From NCBI RefSeq assembly GCF_002095315.1, contig NZ_MLFN01000026.1:1-53597 (forward strand): a stretch of 53,597 nt of DNA, read 5' to 3'. The first letter of the stretch is position 1, and every line of letters starts with the position of its first letter. This DNA is from Pantoea conspicua. Lineage in GTDB: Bacteria > Pseudomonadota > Gammaproteobacteria > Enterobacterales > Enterobacteriaceae. The translations under genes and the position numbers were made by a program. The notes under the pieces are model-generated. The model was not told the origin of the DNA. It was given only the letters and a program-made list of their open reading frames with translations, and searched no databases. Positions 1 to 9,078 of this stretch are shown here, one piece after another.

Positions 1-77
1 AATACAAAGAGGATGAGAATTTCTGCGGGAGATTGGGGTAGGGTGCAGAGGGACAGCGTAGCTGTAAGTTCGAGCCT

Positions 78-264
78 GCGAAGGGAATATGGTCAGATGG
101 GAAAGGCGCTAATGCCATCCATGGCCGCTCGGCCCGCGCGATTACGCACCTCATCCCTGAGGTGCGCCCGTAAACGGGCCAACGCTTTGCGTTGTTCAAA
201 AACGCTCCCGGCGTTTGTGTCCCTGGCGCGGGACGCTTTCCTCCTCTGACCGTATTCCCTGCGC
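78..264. repeat. Structured intergenic repeat, copy A
   Basis: No gene is visible here. An outer inverted repeat (82-97 with 245-260; 15 of 16 positions Watson-Crick, the last a possible G-U pair; three more pairs 78-80/262-264) encloses a run of small hairpins: 123-134, 145-166 (9-bp stem, TCCC loop), 166-179, 180-194, 200-216 and 219-234. The segment is related in sequence to two stretches at 27345-27470 (same strand) and 27490-27630 (opposite strand), with paired changes in the stems, so it is a dispersed repeat and not chance. A 78-aa open frame lies inside it but looks like a by-product of the GC-rich palindromes. Function unknown. Confidence 0.7.
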
Positions 265-420
265 GTTGAGCATTTGCATTGCGAGCAGATTGACTCTGGT
301 TTGGGCTAGCAGCCGTCTGGAGAGCTAATGTAAGTACCTGATGTGTCTGCTTCCTGAAGTGAAGCCTGCCCAAGGGTAAAAGCGTGTCTGCGCGTTGAGC
401 CTGTTCATTGTAGCCAGATT
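259..420. repeat. Imperfect direct repeat, two units 129 bp apart
   Basis: The segments 259-290 and 388-420 begin with the same 13 bases (CTGCGCGTTGAGC) and share later blocks CATTG and CAGATT. The rest of 265-520 shows no open frame or RNA gene that I recognise. The pair may be a decayed duplication in the spacer upstream of glmZ. Confidence 0.45.
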
Positions 421-525
421 CATCTCTTTTCATTTCGCCAGCAGTATGAGCAGGATCGGCAGCGTCGTGAATTGCCGACAAATAAGTCATTGTTTTTATT
501 GCGTTCACAGTCAGTTCATTTTAAT

Positions 526-543
526 TGTCTCTATTTAGAGACA
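526..543. promoter_or_regulatory. GlrR-type activator site upstream of glmZ
   Basis: TGTC (526-529), ten bases, GACA (540-543) matches exactly the TGTC-N10-GACA pattern known for the response regulator GlrR (YfhA), which activates sigma54 promoters of glmY and, in some enterobacteria, glmZ. It lies about 150 bp upstream of the predicted glmZ start, a normal distance for a sigma54 enhancer site. The AT-rich stretch around 611-655 between site and promoter could bind IHF, but no clean IHF consensus was found. Confidence 0.6.
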
Positions 544-659
544 GAGAAAGTCACCGATGTCGCTGGACACCTACACTTCCCGGCAGGTCTCCCGGAGGAA
601 GCTTTCAGTTAATTCTTTAACCTGCTGATTTATTGATGTTTTAAAAATAATCATAAACC

Positions 660-680
660 TGGCATGAATTATGCAATAAT
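660..680 (+). promoter_or_regulatory. Sigma54-type promoter of glmZ
   Basis: GG (661-662), ten bases, GC (673-674), in the context TGGCATGAATTATGCA, fits the -24/-12 pattern of sigma54 promoters. The predicted RNA start at 687 lies 12-13 bases past the GC. An AATAAT at 675-680 could serve as an overlapping sigma70 -10 box, but no good -35 is present. Some relatives of E. coli use overlapping sigma70/sigma54 promoters here; E. coli glmZ uses sigma70. Confidence 0.55.
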
Positions 681-686
681 GAATTT

Positions 687-886
687 GTAGATGCTCATTC
701 CACCTCTTATGTTTGCTGATGCAACATAAACCTGGGAATGATGCAGAGCCAATTTTTAGGTACCTGTTGTCTGCCTGCCTGTATCGCGTAAGTCTTACAG
801 GGTTAACGGACACCACGTTGAGTCAGGTACCTCCCGGTTGTCTTACCGACCTGATCTTACACCTGCCAATGGCAGGTGTTTTTTTA
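687..886 (+). ncRNA. glmZ: Small RNA GlmZ
   Basis: The 5' end GTAGATGCTCATTCCA, the following CTCTTATGTT, the block GAATGATGCAGAGCC, the block GGACACCACGTTGAGT and the closing terminator all match my memory of E. coli GlmZ (about 207 nt). The position next to hemY is also the E. coli one. GlmZ base-pairs with glmS mRNA with Hfq to raise glucosamine-6-phosphate synthase, and is cut by RNase E with RapZ. The pairing and RapZ-cleavage region lies in the block around 810-845. The 5' half can fold into the known imperfect hairpin. Ends are inferred from homology and the terminator. Confidence 0.9.
859..886 (+). terminator. GlmZ rho-independent terminator
   Basis: Stem ACACCTGCC / GGCAGGTGT with a three-base loop, followed by a run of T. 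It forms the 3' end of GlmZ and so the Hfq-binding tail. Confidence 0.9.
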
Positions 887-925
887 TCTGCGCTTTACTG
901 CCGACGGGTGGTAAATGACGGGCAC

Positions 926-950
926 AAAAAAGCCGGGCAGGCCCGGCTTT
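926..950 (-). terminator. Terminator of the hemCDXY operon
   Basis: Palindrome AAAGCCGGGC-AG-GCCCGGCTTT with extra A residues on the left. Read on the minus strand it is a GC-rich hairpin followed by six or more T, 20 bases past the hemY stop. Confidence 0.85.
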
Positions 951-969
951 CATACTCCGTTAAACCCGA

Positions 970-2166
970 TCAGGCGCCGGGATTATTCTTCAGCGTCAGC
1001 AGTAACCCTTCACGACGCATTTTCGCCGCTTCTTCCGGACGATGCAGACGATCATACACATCCGCCAGCCAGGCGTAGTCGAACGCATCAGGACGTTGCG
1101 CCAGTGCCTGCTGCAGCGCCTCGGCCGCCTGTTGCCATTCGCCATGACGCATCAGTAACTGACCCAGCGTGCTGTGCAGCAGCGGCGTCGCACCGTGTTG
1201 TTTGATCTGCTGGCGTAACGCTTTCTCCAGCGCTTCCGGATTGCCGCTCTTAATGCGCGGCATCAGCAGCACCAGCCGATCGTCATAGTGACGTTTCAGC
1301 CCTTCCAGCACGATTGACTGCGCGGTATCGTGATCGTCACACTCAATCAGGTGGTCAGCCATCGCCACCTGCAGCGTCGTTTCCTGGCGGGTTTTACGGC
1401 TCAGATTGCCCCACCAGCGCTTCAGTCCATCGCTACCCTGGTCGGCCATCGCCTGACTCATCAGGCCCAGCCAGGCCTGCTGCTGCAGCGCAGCGCGGTG
1501 TTCATCATCACCCACCTGCGCTTTCTGCATCGCCGGCAGAATATCCAGCAGGGCGCTCCAGCCGCCGGTACGGATATAAGCCTGTTCGGCCAGACGCAGC
1601 ACTTCAGGATGACGCGGGGCGACTTCCAGCAGGCGATCAATACTGTGACGGGCGGCGTGATCTTCGTTACGCGCCAGCTGAATGCGGGCGCGGGCAATTT
1701 CTACCGGGATGGTATTACTGTCTGACAGCTCAGCCGCCCGCTCCAGATGCTGATTGGCGCGAGCTTCATCACCACGCTGTTGCGCCGCTTCCGCTGCCAG
1801 CAGGTAGTTAGCGACTGGCACATCAGCATGATCGGCATCCTTAGAGAGCAGCTTTTCAACCTGACGATGGTCGCCTTCTGCCAGCTTCATCAGCGCCGAC
1901 TGGGTATGACGCTGGGCGCGACGACGTTTACGGCCGGTAAACCAGCCACGGGTACGGGCACCGGTACGCAGCACGCGACGCAGCAGCCACTCCACCGCCA
2001 GAATCACCAGCAGGCTGATGATCAGGATAATCACCAGGCCGGTGACGCTGGTTTCGATATTCCAGTTGTCGGTCTGAATCAGCACATAGCCCTGATGACC
2101 GGCGATCATCGGTCCCAGCACCACGCCCGCAATCAGCAGGATAAAGAGGATAAATACCTTAAGCAT
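970..2166 (-). CDS. hemY: HemY, inner-membrane TPR protein of the heme operon
   Basis: 398 aa, the same length as E. coli HemY. Two membrane segments lie near the N-terminus (about 3-22 and 42-62), followed by a basic stretch and a long helical region with tetratricopeptide-type repeats, clearest in the last 70 residues. HemY is a conserved protein at the end of the hemCDXY operon; its exact biochemical role is not settled, and it is not the protoporphyrinogen oxidase that shares the name in other bacteria. A GGAGG ribosome site lies inside the end of hemX, and the gap to hemX is two bases, so the two are translationally coupled. Confidence 0.95.
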   Translation of the reverse strand: MLKVFILFILLIAGVVLGPMIAGHQGYVLIQTDNWNIETSVTGLVIILIISLLVILAVEWLLRRVLRTGARTRGWFTGRKRRRAQRHTQSALMKLAEGDHRQVEKLLSKDADHADVPVANYLLAAEAAQQRGDEARANQHLERAAELSDSNTIPVEIARARIQLARNEDHAARHSIDRLLEVAPRHPEVLRLAEQAYIRTGGWSALLDILPAMQKAQVGDDEHRAALQQQAWLGLMSQAMADQGSDGLKRWWGNLSRKTRQETTLQVAMADHLIECDDHDTAQSIVLEGLKRHYDDRLVLLMPRIKSGNPEALEKALRQQIKQHGATPLLHSTLGQLLMRHGEWQQAAEALQQALAQRPDAFDYAWLADVYDRLHRPEEAAKMRREGLLLTLKNNPGA

Positions 2167-2168
2167 GC

Positions 2169-3302
2169 TTAGCCTCCCTGCTGATTAGCTGCGGCAGAGG
2201 GTTGCGCTAACAGGTTCCGCACGCGGGTTTGCATCAGCTGCTCAAGTAACGGCTGGCTTTCCAGATTATCTGGCAGATCCATATTGATGCTCTGCTGGCT
2301 CAGCTCATCCAGCTGGGCAAGAAACGCTTTGGTGGCGGCATCATTGGTGTCGTACCAGGCGCGGACCCAGGCAGAGACGGTATCGATCGACTGTTTGTAG
2401 ATTTCGTCCTGATGGCGCGGAACCGCCTGGGCGGCGATCAGCAGGCGGGAGCGAATGTTCTCACGCAGATAAACATCCTGATTAGGTGCCAGCAGCGGTT
2501 GTGCGGTATTGTCGCGGCGACGGATGGTAATGAAGTCATCCATAAAATTGTGCCAGCTCTTCACCAGATTCTGCCGCCATTCGCGTACCGAACCTGACAG
2601 TTCACCGCCGTCGCTATCCATCGGCGCATCGTCGCTGTCGTTATCGGCCAGACGCAGGTTATCGACGTTGTTCGACAGCTGATTCAGCTTCAGGATCACA
2701 CCGTCATAATCGACCTGAGTGACCGAAGAGAGGGTGCTGATATCCTGGGTCAGGGCGCGACGGACATTCATCACGCTCGGGTCGTTCATATCGGCCAGAC
2801 TGGCATCGGCGCTTTTCAGCAACGCGGCGGCAGTGGTGACATCCTGATCGCTCCACAGTTTGCGACCCGCCAGCTTCACCAGATAATCGGCCTGCGCCAG
2901 CAACCAGCTGCGGACATCGTTGCCTGAAATCACGGCGACTTTTTCACGCAGCGTTTCCAGTTCTTTTGCCGATGCGCCCTGTTGTGCCTCGGCTTTTTGC
3001 AGGGCCGTTTCGGTGCTGCTCAGCTGTTGAGTGAGCTGCTGCTTATCGCTGCTGGCCTGCTGCTGGAGCGCGCTAAGCTGCTCGCTCAGGCGCTGGTTGG
3101 TCTGTGCCTGTAAATCAGCCTGATGTTTCCCATTAAGGTATAAACCCGCACCAATTGCCAGCGCAATGACGATCGCAACCGCACCCAGCACCATGCCACC
3201 GTTTTTTGTTTTACGGGGTGGGGGGGTGTTAAGGGTCGCAGAGCGGTCAACCGCTGGGGTGGTTTCTTCAACCATGGCGGAGGAGTCTTTTTGTTCCGTC
3301 AT
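2169..3302 (-). CDS. hemX: HemX, membrane-anchored coiled-coil protein
   Basis: 377 aa from the ATG giving MTEQKDSS, chosen by likeness to E. coli HemX; a GTG nine bases upstream (3311) is the alternative. It has a polar N-terminus, one membrane segment at about 33-52 and a Gln/Ala/Glu-rich coiled coil at about 60-125. The conserved C-terminal HemX domain includes [19 protein letters not shown] and [16 protein letters not shown]. It was once called a uroporphyrinogen III methylase, but no methylase motif is visible; function remains unclear. Third gene of hemCDXY, 25 bases after hemD. Confidence 0.95.
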   Translation of the reverse strand: MTEQKDSSAMVEETTPAVDRSATLNTPPPRKTKNGGMVLGAVAIVIALAIGAGLYLNGKHQADLQAQTNQRLSEQLSALQQQASSDKQQLTQQLSSTETALQKAEAQQGASAKELETLREKVAVISGNDVRSWLLAQADYLVKLAGRKLWSDQDVTTAAALLKSADASLADMNDPSVMNVRRALTQDISTLSSVTQVDYDGVILKLNQLSNNVDNLRLADNDSDDAPMDSDGGELSGSVREWRQNLVKSWHNFMDDFITIRRRDNTAQPLLAPNQDVYLRENIRSRLLIAAQAVPRHQDEIYKQSIDTVSAWVRAWYDTNDAATKAFLAQLDELSQQSINMDLPDNLESQPLLEQLMQTRVRNLLAQPSAAANQQGG

Positions 3303-3327
3303 ATGTGGCACATCCCATTGTTAAAGT

Positions 3328-4056
3328 TCAGCGTAACGCGCGCAACAGCGCATCGTTATCGGCACCATCGGCTACCTGAATATCCTGCCAACCCAATCCT
3401 GCGGCCAGGGTAGCCAAACGTTCACTGACGACAATCAGTCGGCAGTTGAGCAGCCATTCCTCACGATCAACTGCGGGGAATAGCGAAAACAGCTGTTGTA
3501 ACATTTCACCGCTGGTGACCACCAGCACTGAGACGCCGCGATCGCGCCATCTCCGGCCTTCTGTCGCGCCGTTGTACTGTTTCTGACAGCGCTGATAACA
3601 GGCCGCAAATCTTACCTCTGCGCCCCGCTGAGTTAATGTTTCCGCCAGCAGTTCACGCCCAGGGTCGCCCCGTAAAATAAGTGCACGTTTATGGGCAACC
3701 TGCTGCAGCGTGTTTAACCGGATCAGCTCTTCACTGGTTTCCTGCGCGTGTGGCCAGGTCACCTGATGACCACTGGCGGTATGAAACGCCAGTGCAGTAG
3801 AGCGACCAATTGCATAATAGTCCAGCCCGGCGGGCCACGCTGTGACAGCGTGCTGAGCGTAGTGGATAACCTGCTGTGAAAGGATAAAAACCAGATCGCC
3901 AGGCTGCAGCTCCGCTAACTTTTGCGGCAGCTGAGGCAGATCGACGCCCGGCGCGAACTCAATCAGCGGCAGGCTCCAGGCCTGCTTACCCAGCGCATGC
4001 AGACGTAACACCAACTCTGCTGCGGCGGGTTCCGGACGCGTCACCAGGATCGTCAT
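3328..4056 (-). CDS. hemD: Uroporphyrinogen-III synthase
   Basis: 242 aa (E. coli 246). Cyclises hydroxymethylbilane, the HemC product, to uroporphyrinogen III in the cytoplasm, the branch point to heme, siroheme and cobalamin. Family features: N-terminal ILVTRPEP, the central [18 protein letters not shown] with the following RGAEV, and [11 protein letters not shown]. The start MTILVTRP at 4056 is chosen by family alignment. A normal hemC stop (TGA at 4053-4055) would overlap this ATG as ATGA, but in the sequence as given that stop is out of frame for hemC, so hemC reads 71 bases into hemD. Confidence 0.95.
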   Translation of the reverse strand: MTILVTRPEPAAAELVLRLHALGKQAWSLPLIEFAPGVDLPQLPQKLAELQPGDLVFILSQQVIHYAQHAVTAWPAGLDYYAIGRSTALAFHTASGHQVTWPHAQETSEELIRLNTLQQVAHKRALILRGDPGRELLAETLTQRGAEVRFAACYQRCQKQYNGATEGRRWRDRGVSVLVVTSGEMLQQLFSLFPAVDREEWLLNCRLIVVSERLATLAAGLGWQDIQVADGADNDALLRALR

Positions 4057-4993
4057 GCCGGCGGTTGCCCTGATAGACCTCTCGCAGGATTTCACGCGCG
4101 CCGCCGTTCAGCAGTTCATCCGCGAGTGAAACACCCATCTGTTCGGCCTGAGTACGCGGTCCACGGCGCTCGCCGCTGACCATTACGCTGCCATCCGGTG
4201 CGCCGACCATGCCACGCAGCCAGAGCTCATCGCCTTCCAGCACGGCAAAACTGCCGATAGGCACCTGACAGCCACCCTCTAAGCGGGTGTTCATGGCACG
4301 TTCCGCTTTGACGCAGACGGCAGTATCATCGTGGTTTAATGCCTGTAACAGGCTGATTAAGGTGCCGTCATCTACACGGCATTCAATGCCGACCGCACCC
4401 TGGCCGACCGCGGGCAGTGAAATCTCGGCGGGCAGCGCCTGACGGATGCGATCTTCCAGGCCCAGACGCTTGAGACCGGCGACGGCCAGGATAATGGCGT
4501 CATATTCACCGGCATCGAGTTTGCCGAGGCGGGTACCGACATTACCGCGCAGCGATCGAATCACCAGATCCGGGCGACGCGCGCTGATCTGGCACTGACG
4601 GCGCAGGCTGGAGGTTCCGACCATCGCACCGTGCGGCAGAGCATCAATCGAATCATAATGATGAGAAACGAACGCATCGCGCGGATCATCGCGCTCGCAA
4701 ATGGTGACCAGGCCCAGACCCAGCGGGAAATCGACCGGCACATCTTTCATCGAGTGCACCGCCATATCGGCACGGCCGTCCAGCATGGCCTGTTCAAGCT
4801 CTTTGACAAACAGCCCTTTGCCGCCCACTTTAGCCAGGGGGGTGTCAAGGATAATGTCACCTTTGGTGACCATCGGCACCAGCTCAACGCGCAGGCCAGG
4901 ATGGGCACTCATCAAACGTTGCTGTACATAATGTGCCTGCCATAAGGCCAGCGGACTTTGTCTTGTAGCAATTCTGAAAATTTTGTCTAACAT
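3986..4993 (-). CDS. hemC: Porphobilinogen deaminase, with an aberrant C-terminal extension
   Basis: Joins four porphobilinogens into hydroxymethylbilane using a dipyrromethane cofactor. The cofactor cysteine is in [10 protein letters not shown] and the catalytic aspartate in [13 protein letters not shown]. The start MLDKIF at 4993 follows the family; an in-frame ATG at 5005 is also possible. As read, the protein has 335 aa and ends in about 25 Arg-rich residues, after EVYQGN, that are hemD DNA in another frame. Adding one C near 4064-4066 (AAC CCG CCG GCA TGA) gives the ending GNPPA, exactly 313 aa as in E. coli, and an ATGA overlap with hemD. A missing base in a C run is therefore likely. 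Confidence 0.93.
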   Translation of the reverse strand: MLDKIFRIATRQSPLALWQAHYVQQRLMSAHPGLRVELVPMVTKGDIILDTPLAKVGGKGLFVKELEQAMLDGRADMAVHSMKDVPVDFPLGLGLVTICERDDPRDAFVSHHYDSIDALPHGAMVGTSSLRRQCQISARRPDLVIRSLRGNVGTRLGKLDAGEYDAIILAVAGLKRLGLEDRIRQALPAEISLPAVGQGAVGIECRVDDGTLISLLQALNHDDTAVCVKAERAMNTRLEGGCQVPIGSFAVLEGDELWLRGMVGAPDGSVMVSGERRGPRTQAEQMGVSLADELLNGGAREILREVYQGNRRHDDPGDASGTRRSRVGVTSACAG

Positions 4994-5030
4994 GCTGTTA
5001 ACCATTTTGATCGTTCACTGAATATCCTAT

Positions 5031-5059
5031 CATCTATGAGGGAATGCTGTCAGTTTCAA
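5031..5059 (-). promoter_or_regulatory. Candidate hemC promoter
   Basis: On the minus strand TTGAAA (5054-5059), 17 bases, TAGATG (5031-5036). It sits 38 bases upstream of the hemC ATG in the divergent hemC-cyaA gap (4994-5308). Pattern match only. Confidence 0.4.
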
Positions 5060-5198
5060 CGGATTGAAAACGGCCTGCTCGCTAATTAGGCCCGATTTAT
5101 CAAGCGTTAACTTTGATACCGGTGCTGAAAAGGCGGGAAGCCAGTAAGAACGTGCTAAACTGTTAAGTAGCGCAACTTTCTTTACGGTCAATCTGCCG

Positions 5199-5218
5199 GG
5201 TGTTAGATTGATCACGTT
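5199..5218. promoter_or_regulatory. CRP site upstream of cyaA
   Basis: TGTTA-GATTGA-TCACG (5201-5216) fits TGTGA-N6-TCACA at 8 of 10 positions and closely resembles the E. coli cyaA P2 site (GTGTTAAATTGATCACGTTT), where cAMP-CRP represses adenylate cyclase synthesis. The rest of the hemC-cyaA gap shows no open frame. Confidence 0.75.
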
Positions 5219-5308
5219 TCCAGCAATAATCTGCCCACTTTTACACTTTATAAGCGGCAGATGGTGGAAACAGGGTGCTTAAACACTGGGACAATCAGGC
5301 GAAACGTC

Positions 5309-7867
5309 TTGTACCTCTACATTGAGACACTGAAACAGAGACTGGATGCAATCAACCAGCTGCGCGTCGATCGTGCACTGGCTGCCATGGGACCCGCCTT
5401 TCAGCGCGTCTACAGTCTGCTGCCAACCTTATTACATTATCAACATCCGCAGATGCCGGGTTACCTTGAAGGTAGCGTTCCACATGGCATCAGCTTCTTC
5501 ACGCCTGATGAAAATCAGCGTCAGCTGCTGGCCGATTTGACCGGCGACAGCGACCTGCGTCTGGCGGATGCGCCAAAAGGCGAAATGCCGATCACCGCCA
5601 TCTATTCGATGGGCAGCACCTCGTCGGTCGGTCAGAACAGTGTGTCGGATCTCGACATCTGGGTCTGCCATCAATCCTGGCTGGACAATGAAGAGCGCCT
5701 TAATCTGCAGCGTAAATGTACCATGCTGCAGAAGTGGTGCGTCTCCATGGGTGTGGAAGTGAGCTTTTTCCTGATCGATGAGAACCGGTTCCGCCATAAC
5801 GAAAGCGGTAATCTGGGCGGTGAAGATTGCGGCTCGACGCAGCACATCCTGCTGCTGGATGAGTTTTATCGTACTGCGGTGCGCATGGCAGGTAAACGCA
5901 TCCTGTGGAATATGGTGCCGGGCGAAGAAGAGCACCATTACGACGACTACGTGATGTCGCTGTATGCCAAAGGCGTGTTGACGCCGAATGAGTGGCTCGA
6001 TCTGGGCGGCCTTGGCACGCTGTCGGCGGAAGAGTATTTCGGTGCCAGCCTGTGGCAGCTCTATAAAAGCATCGACTCACCGTACAAAGCGGTGCTGAAA
6101 ACCCTGCTGCTGGAAGCCTACAGCTGGGAATACCCGAATACGCAACTGCTGGCAATGGACATCAAACAGCGTCTGCATGACGGCGAAATCATCTGCTTCG
6201 GACTTGACCCCTATTGCATGATGCTGGAGCGCGTCACCCATTATCTGACCAGCGTGGACGATCAGCCACGTCTCGATCTGGTGCGCCGCTGCTTCTATCT
6301 TAAAGTGTGCGAAAAACTCAGCACCGAAGAGCATCAGCACCGCACCGGCTGGCGGCGTGAAATTCTGCTGCAGCTGGTGAAAGAGTGGGGCTGGGATGAA
6401 GAGAAAATTGCCATCCTGGATAACCGCGCTGAGTGGAAAATCGAGCGGGTGCGTGAAGCGCACAATGAACTGCTGGATGCGATGATGCAGAGTTATCGCA
6501 ATCTGATCCGCTTTGCCCGCCGCAACAATTTAAGCGTCAGCGCGAGTCCGCAGGATATCGGTGTGTTGACCCGTAAACTGTACGCCGCGTTTGAAGCACT
6601 GCCGGGCAAAGTGACCCTGGTGAATCCACAGATTTCGCCCGACCTCTCTGAACCGAATCTGACCTTTATCCATGTGCCGCCTGGCCGGGCCAATCGCTCT
6701 GGCTGGTACCTGTATAACCAGGCTCCGGATATGGATTCGATCATCAGCCATCAGCCGCTGGAATATAACCGTTACCTGAATAAGCTGGTGGCGTGGGCGT
6801 GGTTTAACGGTCTGCTGACCCGCAAAACCCGACTGCATATTAAAGGCAATGAGATCTGCGATCTGGCGCGCCTGCAGGAGCTGGTCAATGACGTTTCCAG
6901 TCATTTTCCGCTGCGCCTGCCGGCACCGACGCCGAAAGCGCTCTACAGTCCGTGTGAAATTCGTCACCTCGCGATTATCGTCAATCTGGAGCACGATCCG
7001 ACCTCGGCGTTCCGCAATCAGGTGGTGCATTTCGACTTCCGCAAGCTGGATGTGTTTAGCTTCGGCCAGCAGCAGCAGTGCCTGATCGGCAGTATCGACC
7101 TGCTCTACCGTAACTCGTGGAATGAGGTGCGTACGCTGCACTTCAGCGGCGAACAGGCGATGATCGAAGGGCTGAAAACCATCCTTGGTAAGATGCATCA
7201 GGATGCCGCGCCGCCCGATACGGTCGAAGTGTTCTGCTACAGCCAGCATCTGCGAGGCCTGATCCGCACCCGCGTGCAACAGCTGGTCTCGGAATGCATT
7301 GAGCTGCGACTCTCCAGTACGCGTCAGGAACCGGGGCGCTTTAAGGCGCTGCGCATGGCGGGCCAGACCTGGGGACTGTTCTTTGAACGCATGAGCGTGT
7401 CAGTACAGAAGCTGGAAAACGCGGTTGAATTTTACGGTGCCATCTCCAATAACAAGCTGCACGGACTGTCGATCAAGGTGGAAACCAACCAGACGCCGCT
7501 GCCGCCAGTGGTTAATGGCTATGCCAGCGAAGGCATCATCCAGTTCTTCTTTGAAAACACCACTGATGAGCGGGGTTTCAATATCTACATTCTGGATGAG
7601 ACCAACCGGGTAGAGGTTTATCATCATTGTGAAGGCAGCAAAGAGGAGCTGGTGCGTGACGTCAGTCGCTTCTACTCCTCATCGCACGATCGTTTCACCT
7701 ACGGCTCAAGCTTTATCAACTTCAACCTGCCGCAGTTTTATCAGATCGTGAATACTGGCGAACGTTTTCAGGTGATTCCGTTCCGCAGCCAGACGCTAAC
7801 CCAGCTGTGCGCTTCACAGCCTGACAACGACAACGGCGACTATCAGCCGCGCTATCAGGTGCATTGA
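5309..7867 (+). CDS. cyaA: Adenylate cyclase, class I
   Basis: 852 aa (E. coli 848). Makes cAMP from ATP in the cytoplasm; the C-terminal half regulates activity in response to the glucose PTS. The N-terminal catalytic domain shows GSTSSVGQ and the metal-binding DLDIWVCH. The start is the rare TTG of [14 protein letters not shown], as in E. coli; the open frame extends 16 codons further up to an ATG at 5261, but the family does not share that part. The TTG, with only a weak ribosome site, keeps expression low. Upstream is a CRP site. The last 25 residues diverge from E. coli, which is normal for this tail. Confidence 0.96.
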   Translation: MYLYIETLKQRLDAINQLRVDRALAAMGPAFQRVYSLLPTLLHYQHPQMPGYLEGSVPHGISFFTPDENQRQLLADLTGDSDLRLADAPKGEMPITAIYSMGSTSSVGQNSVSDLDIWVCHQSWLDNEERLNLQRKCTMLQKWCVSMGVEVSFFLIDENRFRHNESGNLGGEDCGSTQHILLLDEFYRTAVRMAGKRILWNMVPGEEEHHYDDYVMSLYAKGVLTPNEWLDLGGLGTLSAEEYFGASLWQLYKSIDSPYKAVLKTLLLEAYSWEYPNTQLLAMDIKQRLHDGEIICFGLDPYCMMLERVTHYLTSVDDQPRLDLVRRCFYLKVCEKLSTEEHQHRTGWRREILLQLVKEWGWDEEKIAILDNRAEWKIERVREAHNELLDAMMQSYRNLIRFARRNNLSVSASPQDIGVLTRKLYAAFEALPGKVTLVNPQISPDLSEPNLTFIHVPPGRANRSGWYLYNQAPDMDSIISHQPLEYNRYLNKLVAWAWFNGLLTRKTRLHIKGNEICDLARLQELVNDVSSHFPLRLPAPTPKALYSPCEIRHLAIIVNLEHDPTSAFRNQVVHFDFRKLDVFSFGQQQQCLIGSIDLLYRNSWNEVRTLHFSGEQAMIEGLKTILGKMHQDAAPPDTVEVFCYSQHLRGLIRTRVQQLVSECIELRLSSTRQEPGRFKALRMAGQTWGLFFERMSVSVQKLENAVEFYGAISNNKLHGLSIKVETNQTPLPPVVNGYASEGIIQFFFENTTDERGFNIYILDETNRVEVYHHCEGSKEELVRDVSRFYSSSHDRFTYGSSFINFNLPQFYQIVNTGERFQVIPFRSQTLTQLCASQPDNDNGDYQPRYQVH

Positions 7868-7875
7868 TAGCGATC

Positions 7876-7899
7876 GGCCACCTGCCTTCGCAGGCGGCC
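7876..7899 (+). terminator. Hairpin after cyaA
   Basis: GGCCACCTGC-CTTC-GCAGGCGGCC, ten pairs with one mismatch, seven bases after the cyaA stop. There is no T run, so it may stabilise the mRNA end and not be a strong terminator. Bases 7900-8012 contain no gene; in E. coli and most relatives cyaY lies here on the minus strand. Confidence 0.4.
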
Positions 7900-8012
7900 G
7901 TCAACTTCTGTCCTGACACTCTGCTCACGCTATTTGCGGGCATTTCCTGTTGCTTTTCCAACTTCAACTGCGATGATAAGCATCCAGGTAAAGGACATGA
8001 AGAGCATAAAGA

Positions 8013-8225
8013 ATGAAGAAAGTGATAAGCCTGTTGGCGATGGCGCTGGCCGTGACCAGCCTTGCCGGTTGTGGCCTGAAGGGGCCGCTCTACTTCCCGC
8101 CAAAGGACCAGCCAAAGGACCAGCCGAAGAAACAGCAAGCGCCGACTGAACGCCAGAAAGCTGACGCATCCAAAGCGGATGTGAACGGTCTGGTGACCGG
8201 CGATTCGAGCGCGCAAGCGAACTAA
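8013..8225 (+). CDS. lptM: LptM (YifL), small LPS-assembly lipoprotein
   Basis: 70 aa. Signal peptide with lipobox LAGC at residues 17-20; the mature protein starts [11 protein letters not shown], the conserved signature of this family. LptM binds the LptD/LptE translocon in the outer membrane and helps disulfide maturation of LptD. The remainder is a variable Lys/Gln/Pro/Asp-rich tail that includes a tandem 12-base duplication (8100-8123), giving KDQPKDQP. The gene is 28 bases ahead of dapF. Confidence 0.92.
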   Translation: MKKVISLLAMALAVTSLAGCGLKGPLYFPPKDQPKDQPKKQQAPTERQKADASKADVNGLVTGDSSAQAN

Positions 8226-8253
8226 TATCATGGCTTATCCGGCGGAGCAAAAA

Positions 8254-9078
8254 ATGCAGTTCTCCAAAATGCACGGTCTCGGCAACGACTTTATGGTGGT
8301 CGATGCGGTGACGCAAAACGTCTTTTTCTCGCCGGAACTGATCCGCCGGCTGGCCGATCGCCATCTGGGGATCGGTTTTGATCAACTGCTGATTGTTGAG
8401 CCGCCTTACGATCCCGATCTCGATTTCCACTATCGCATTTTCAATGCCGATGGCAGTGAAGTCGCCCAGTGTGGCAATGGCGCGCGCTGTTTTGCCCGCT
8501 TCGTTCAGCTGAAAGGGCTGACTAACAAAAGCGACATCCGCGTCAGTACCCAAAATGGCCGGATGGTGTTGAGCGTCACGCCGGACGATCAGGTTCGCGT
8601 CAACATGGGCGAGCCCAATTTTGAGCCGCAGCAGGTGCCGTTTCGCGCCAATAAAGCCGAAAATCTCTATCTGCTGCGCGTTGCCGAACAGACGGTGATG
8701 CTGGGCGCGGTCTCAATGGGCAACCCTCACTGCGTGATTCAGGTCGAAAGTGTGAAAACCGCGCAGGTTGAACTGCTGGGCCCGATTCTGGAAAGCCATG
8801 AACGCTTCCCGGATCGCGTTAACGTCGGCTTCATGGAAATCCTCAATCCGGAACATATTCGTCTGCGGGTGTATGAACGCGGCGCAGGGGAAACGCAGGC
8901 GTGCGGCAGCGGTGCCTGCGCTGCTGTTGCCTGCGGCATTCAGCAGGGCATTCTGGCGCCTAAAGTGCGCGTTGATCTGCCCGGTGGAACGCTGCATATC
9001 GCCTGGAAAGGGGCGGGTCAGCCGCTCTATATGACCGGACCCGCCACACACGTCTACGATGGGTTTATTCATCTATGA
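8254..9078 (+). CDS. dapF: Diaminopimelate epimerase
   Basis: 274 aa, identical in length to E. coli DapF. Converts LL- to meso-diaminopimelate for lysine and peptidoglycan. Both catalytic cysteines are present, in [12 protein letters not shown] and in [14 protein letters not shown]. The start [13 protein letters not shown] is chosen over an ATG 24 bases upstream because it has a GGAG site (8243-8246) and matches the family start. The stop overlaps the yigA start (ATGA). Confidence 0.97.
   Translation: MQFSKMHGLGNDFMVVDAVTQNVFFSPELIRRLADRHLGIGFDQLLIVEPPYDPDLDFHYRIFNADGSEVAQCGNGARCFARFVQLKGLTNKSDIRVSTQNGRMVLSVTPDDQVRVNMGEPNFEPQQVPFRANKAENLYLLRVAEQTVMLGAVSMGNPHCVIQVESVKTAQVELLGPILESHERFPDRVNVGFMEILNPEHIRLRVYERGAGETQACGSGACAAVACGIQQGILAPKVRVDLPGGTLHIAWKGAGQPLYMTGPATHVYDGFIHL

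Noticed and set aside
13..249. 78-aa open frame at the left edge
   Set aside because: It runs through the palindromic repeat, has Arg/Ala-rich low-complexity content and no ribosome site; a by-product of the hairpins.
1..686. tRNA genes expected next to hemY
   Set aside because: No cloverleaf or T-arm GTTCGA-type block in proper context was found; the GTTCGAGCC at 68-76 has no matching acceptor or anticodon arms.
713..1205. Open frames over glmZ and the hemY end
   Set aside because: They lie across GlmZ, its terminator and antisense to hemY.
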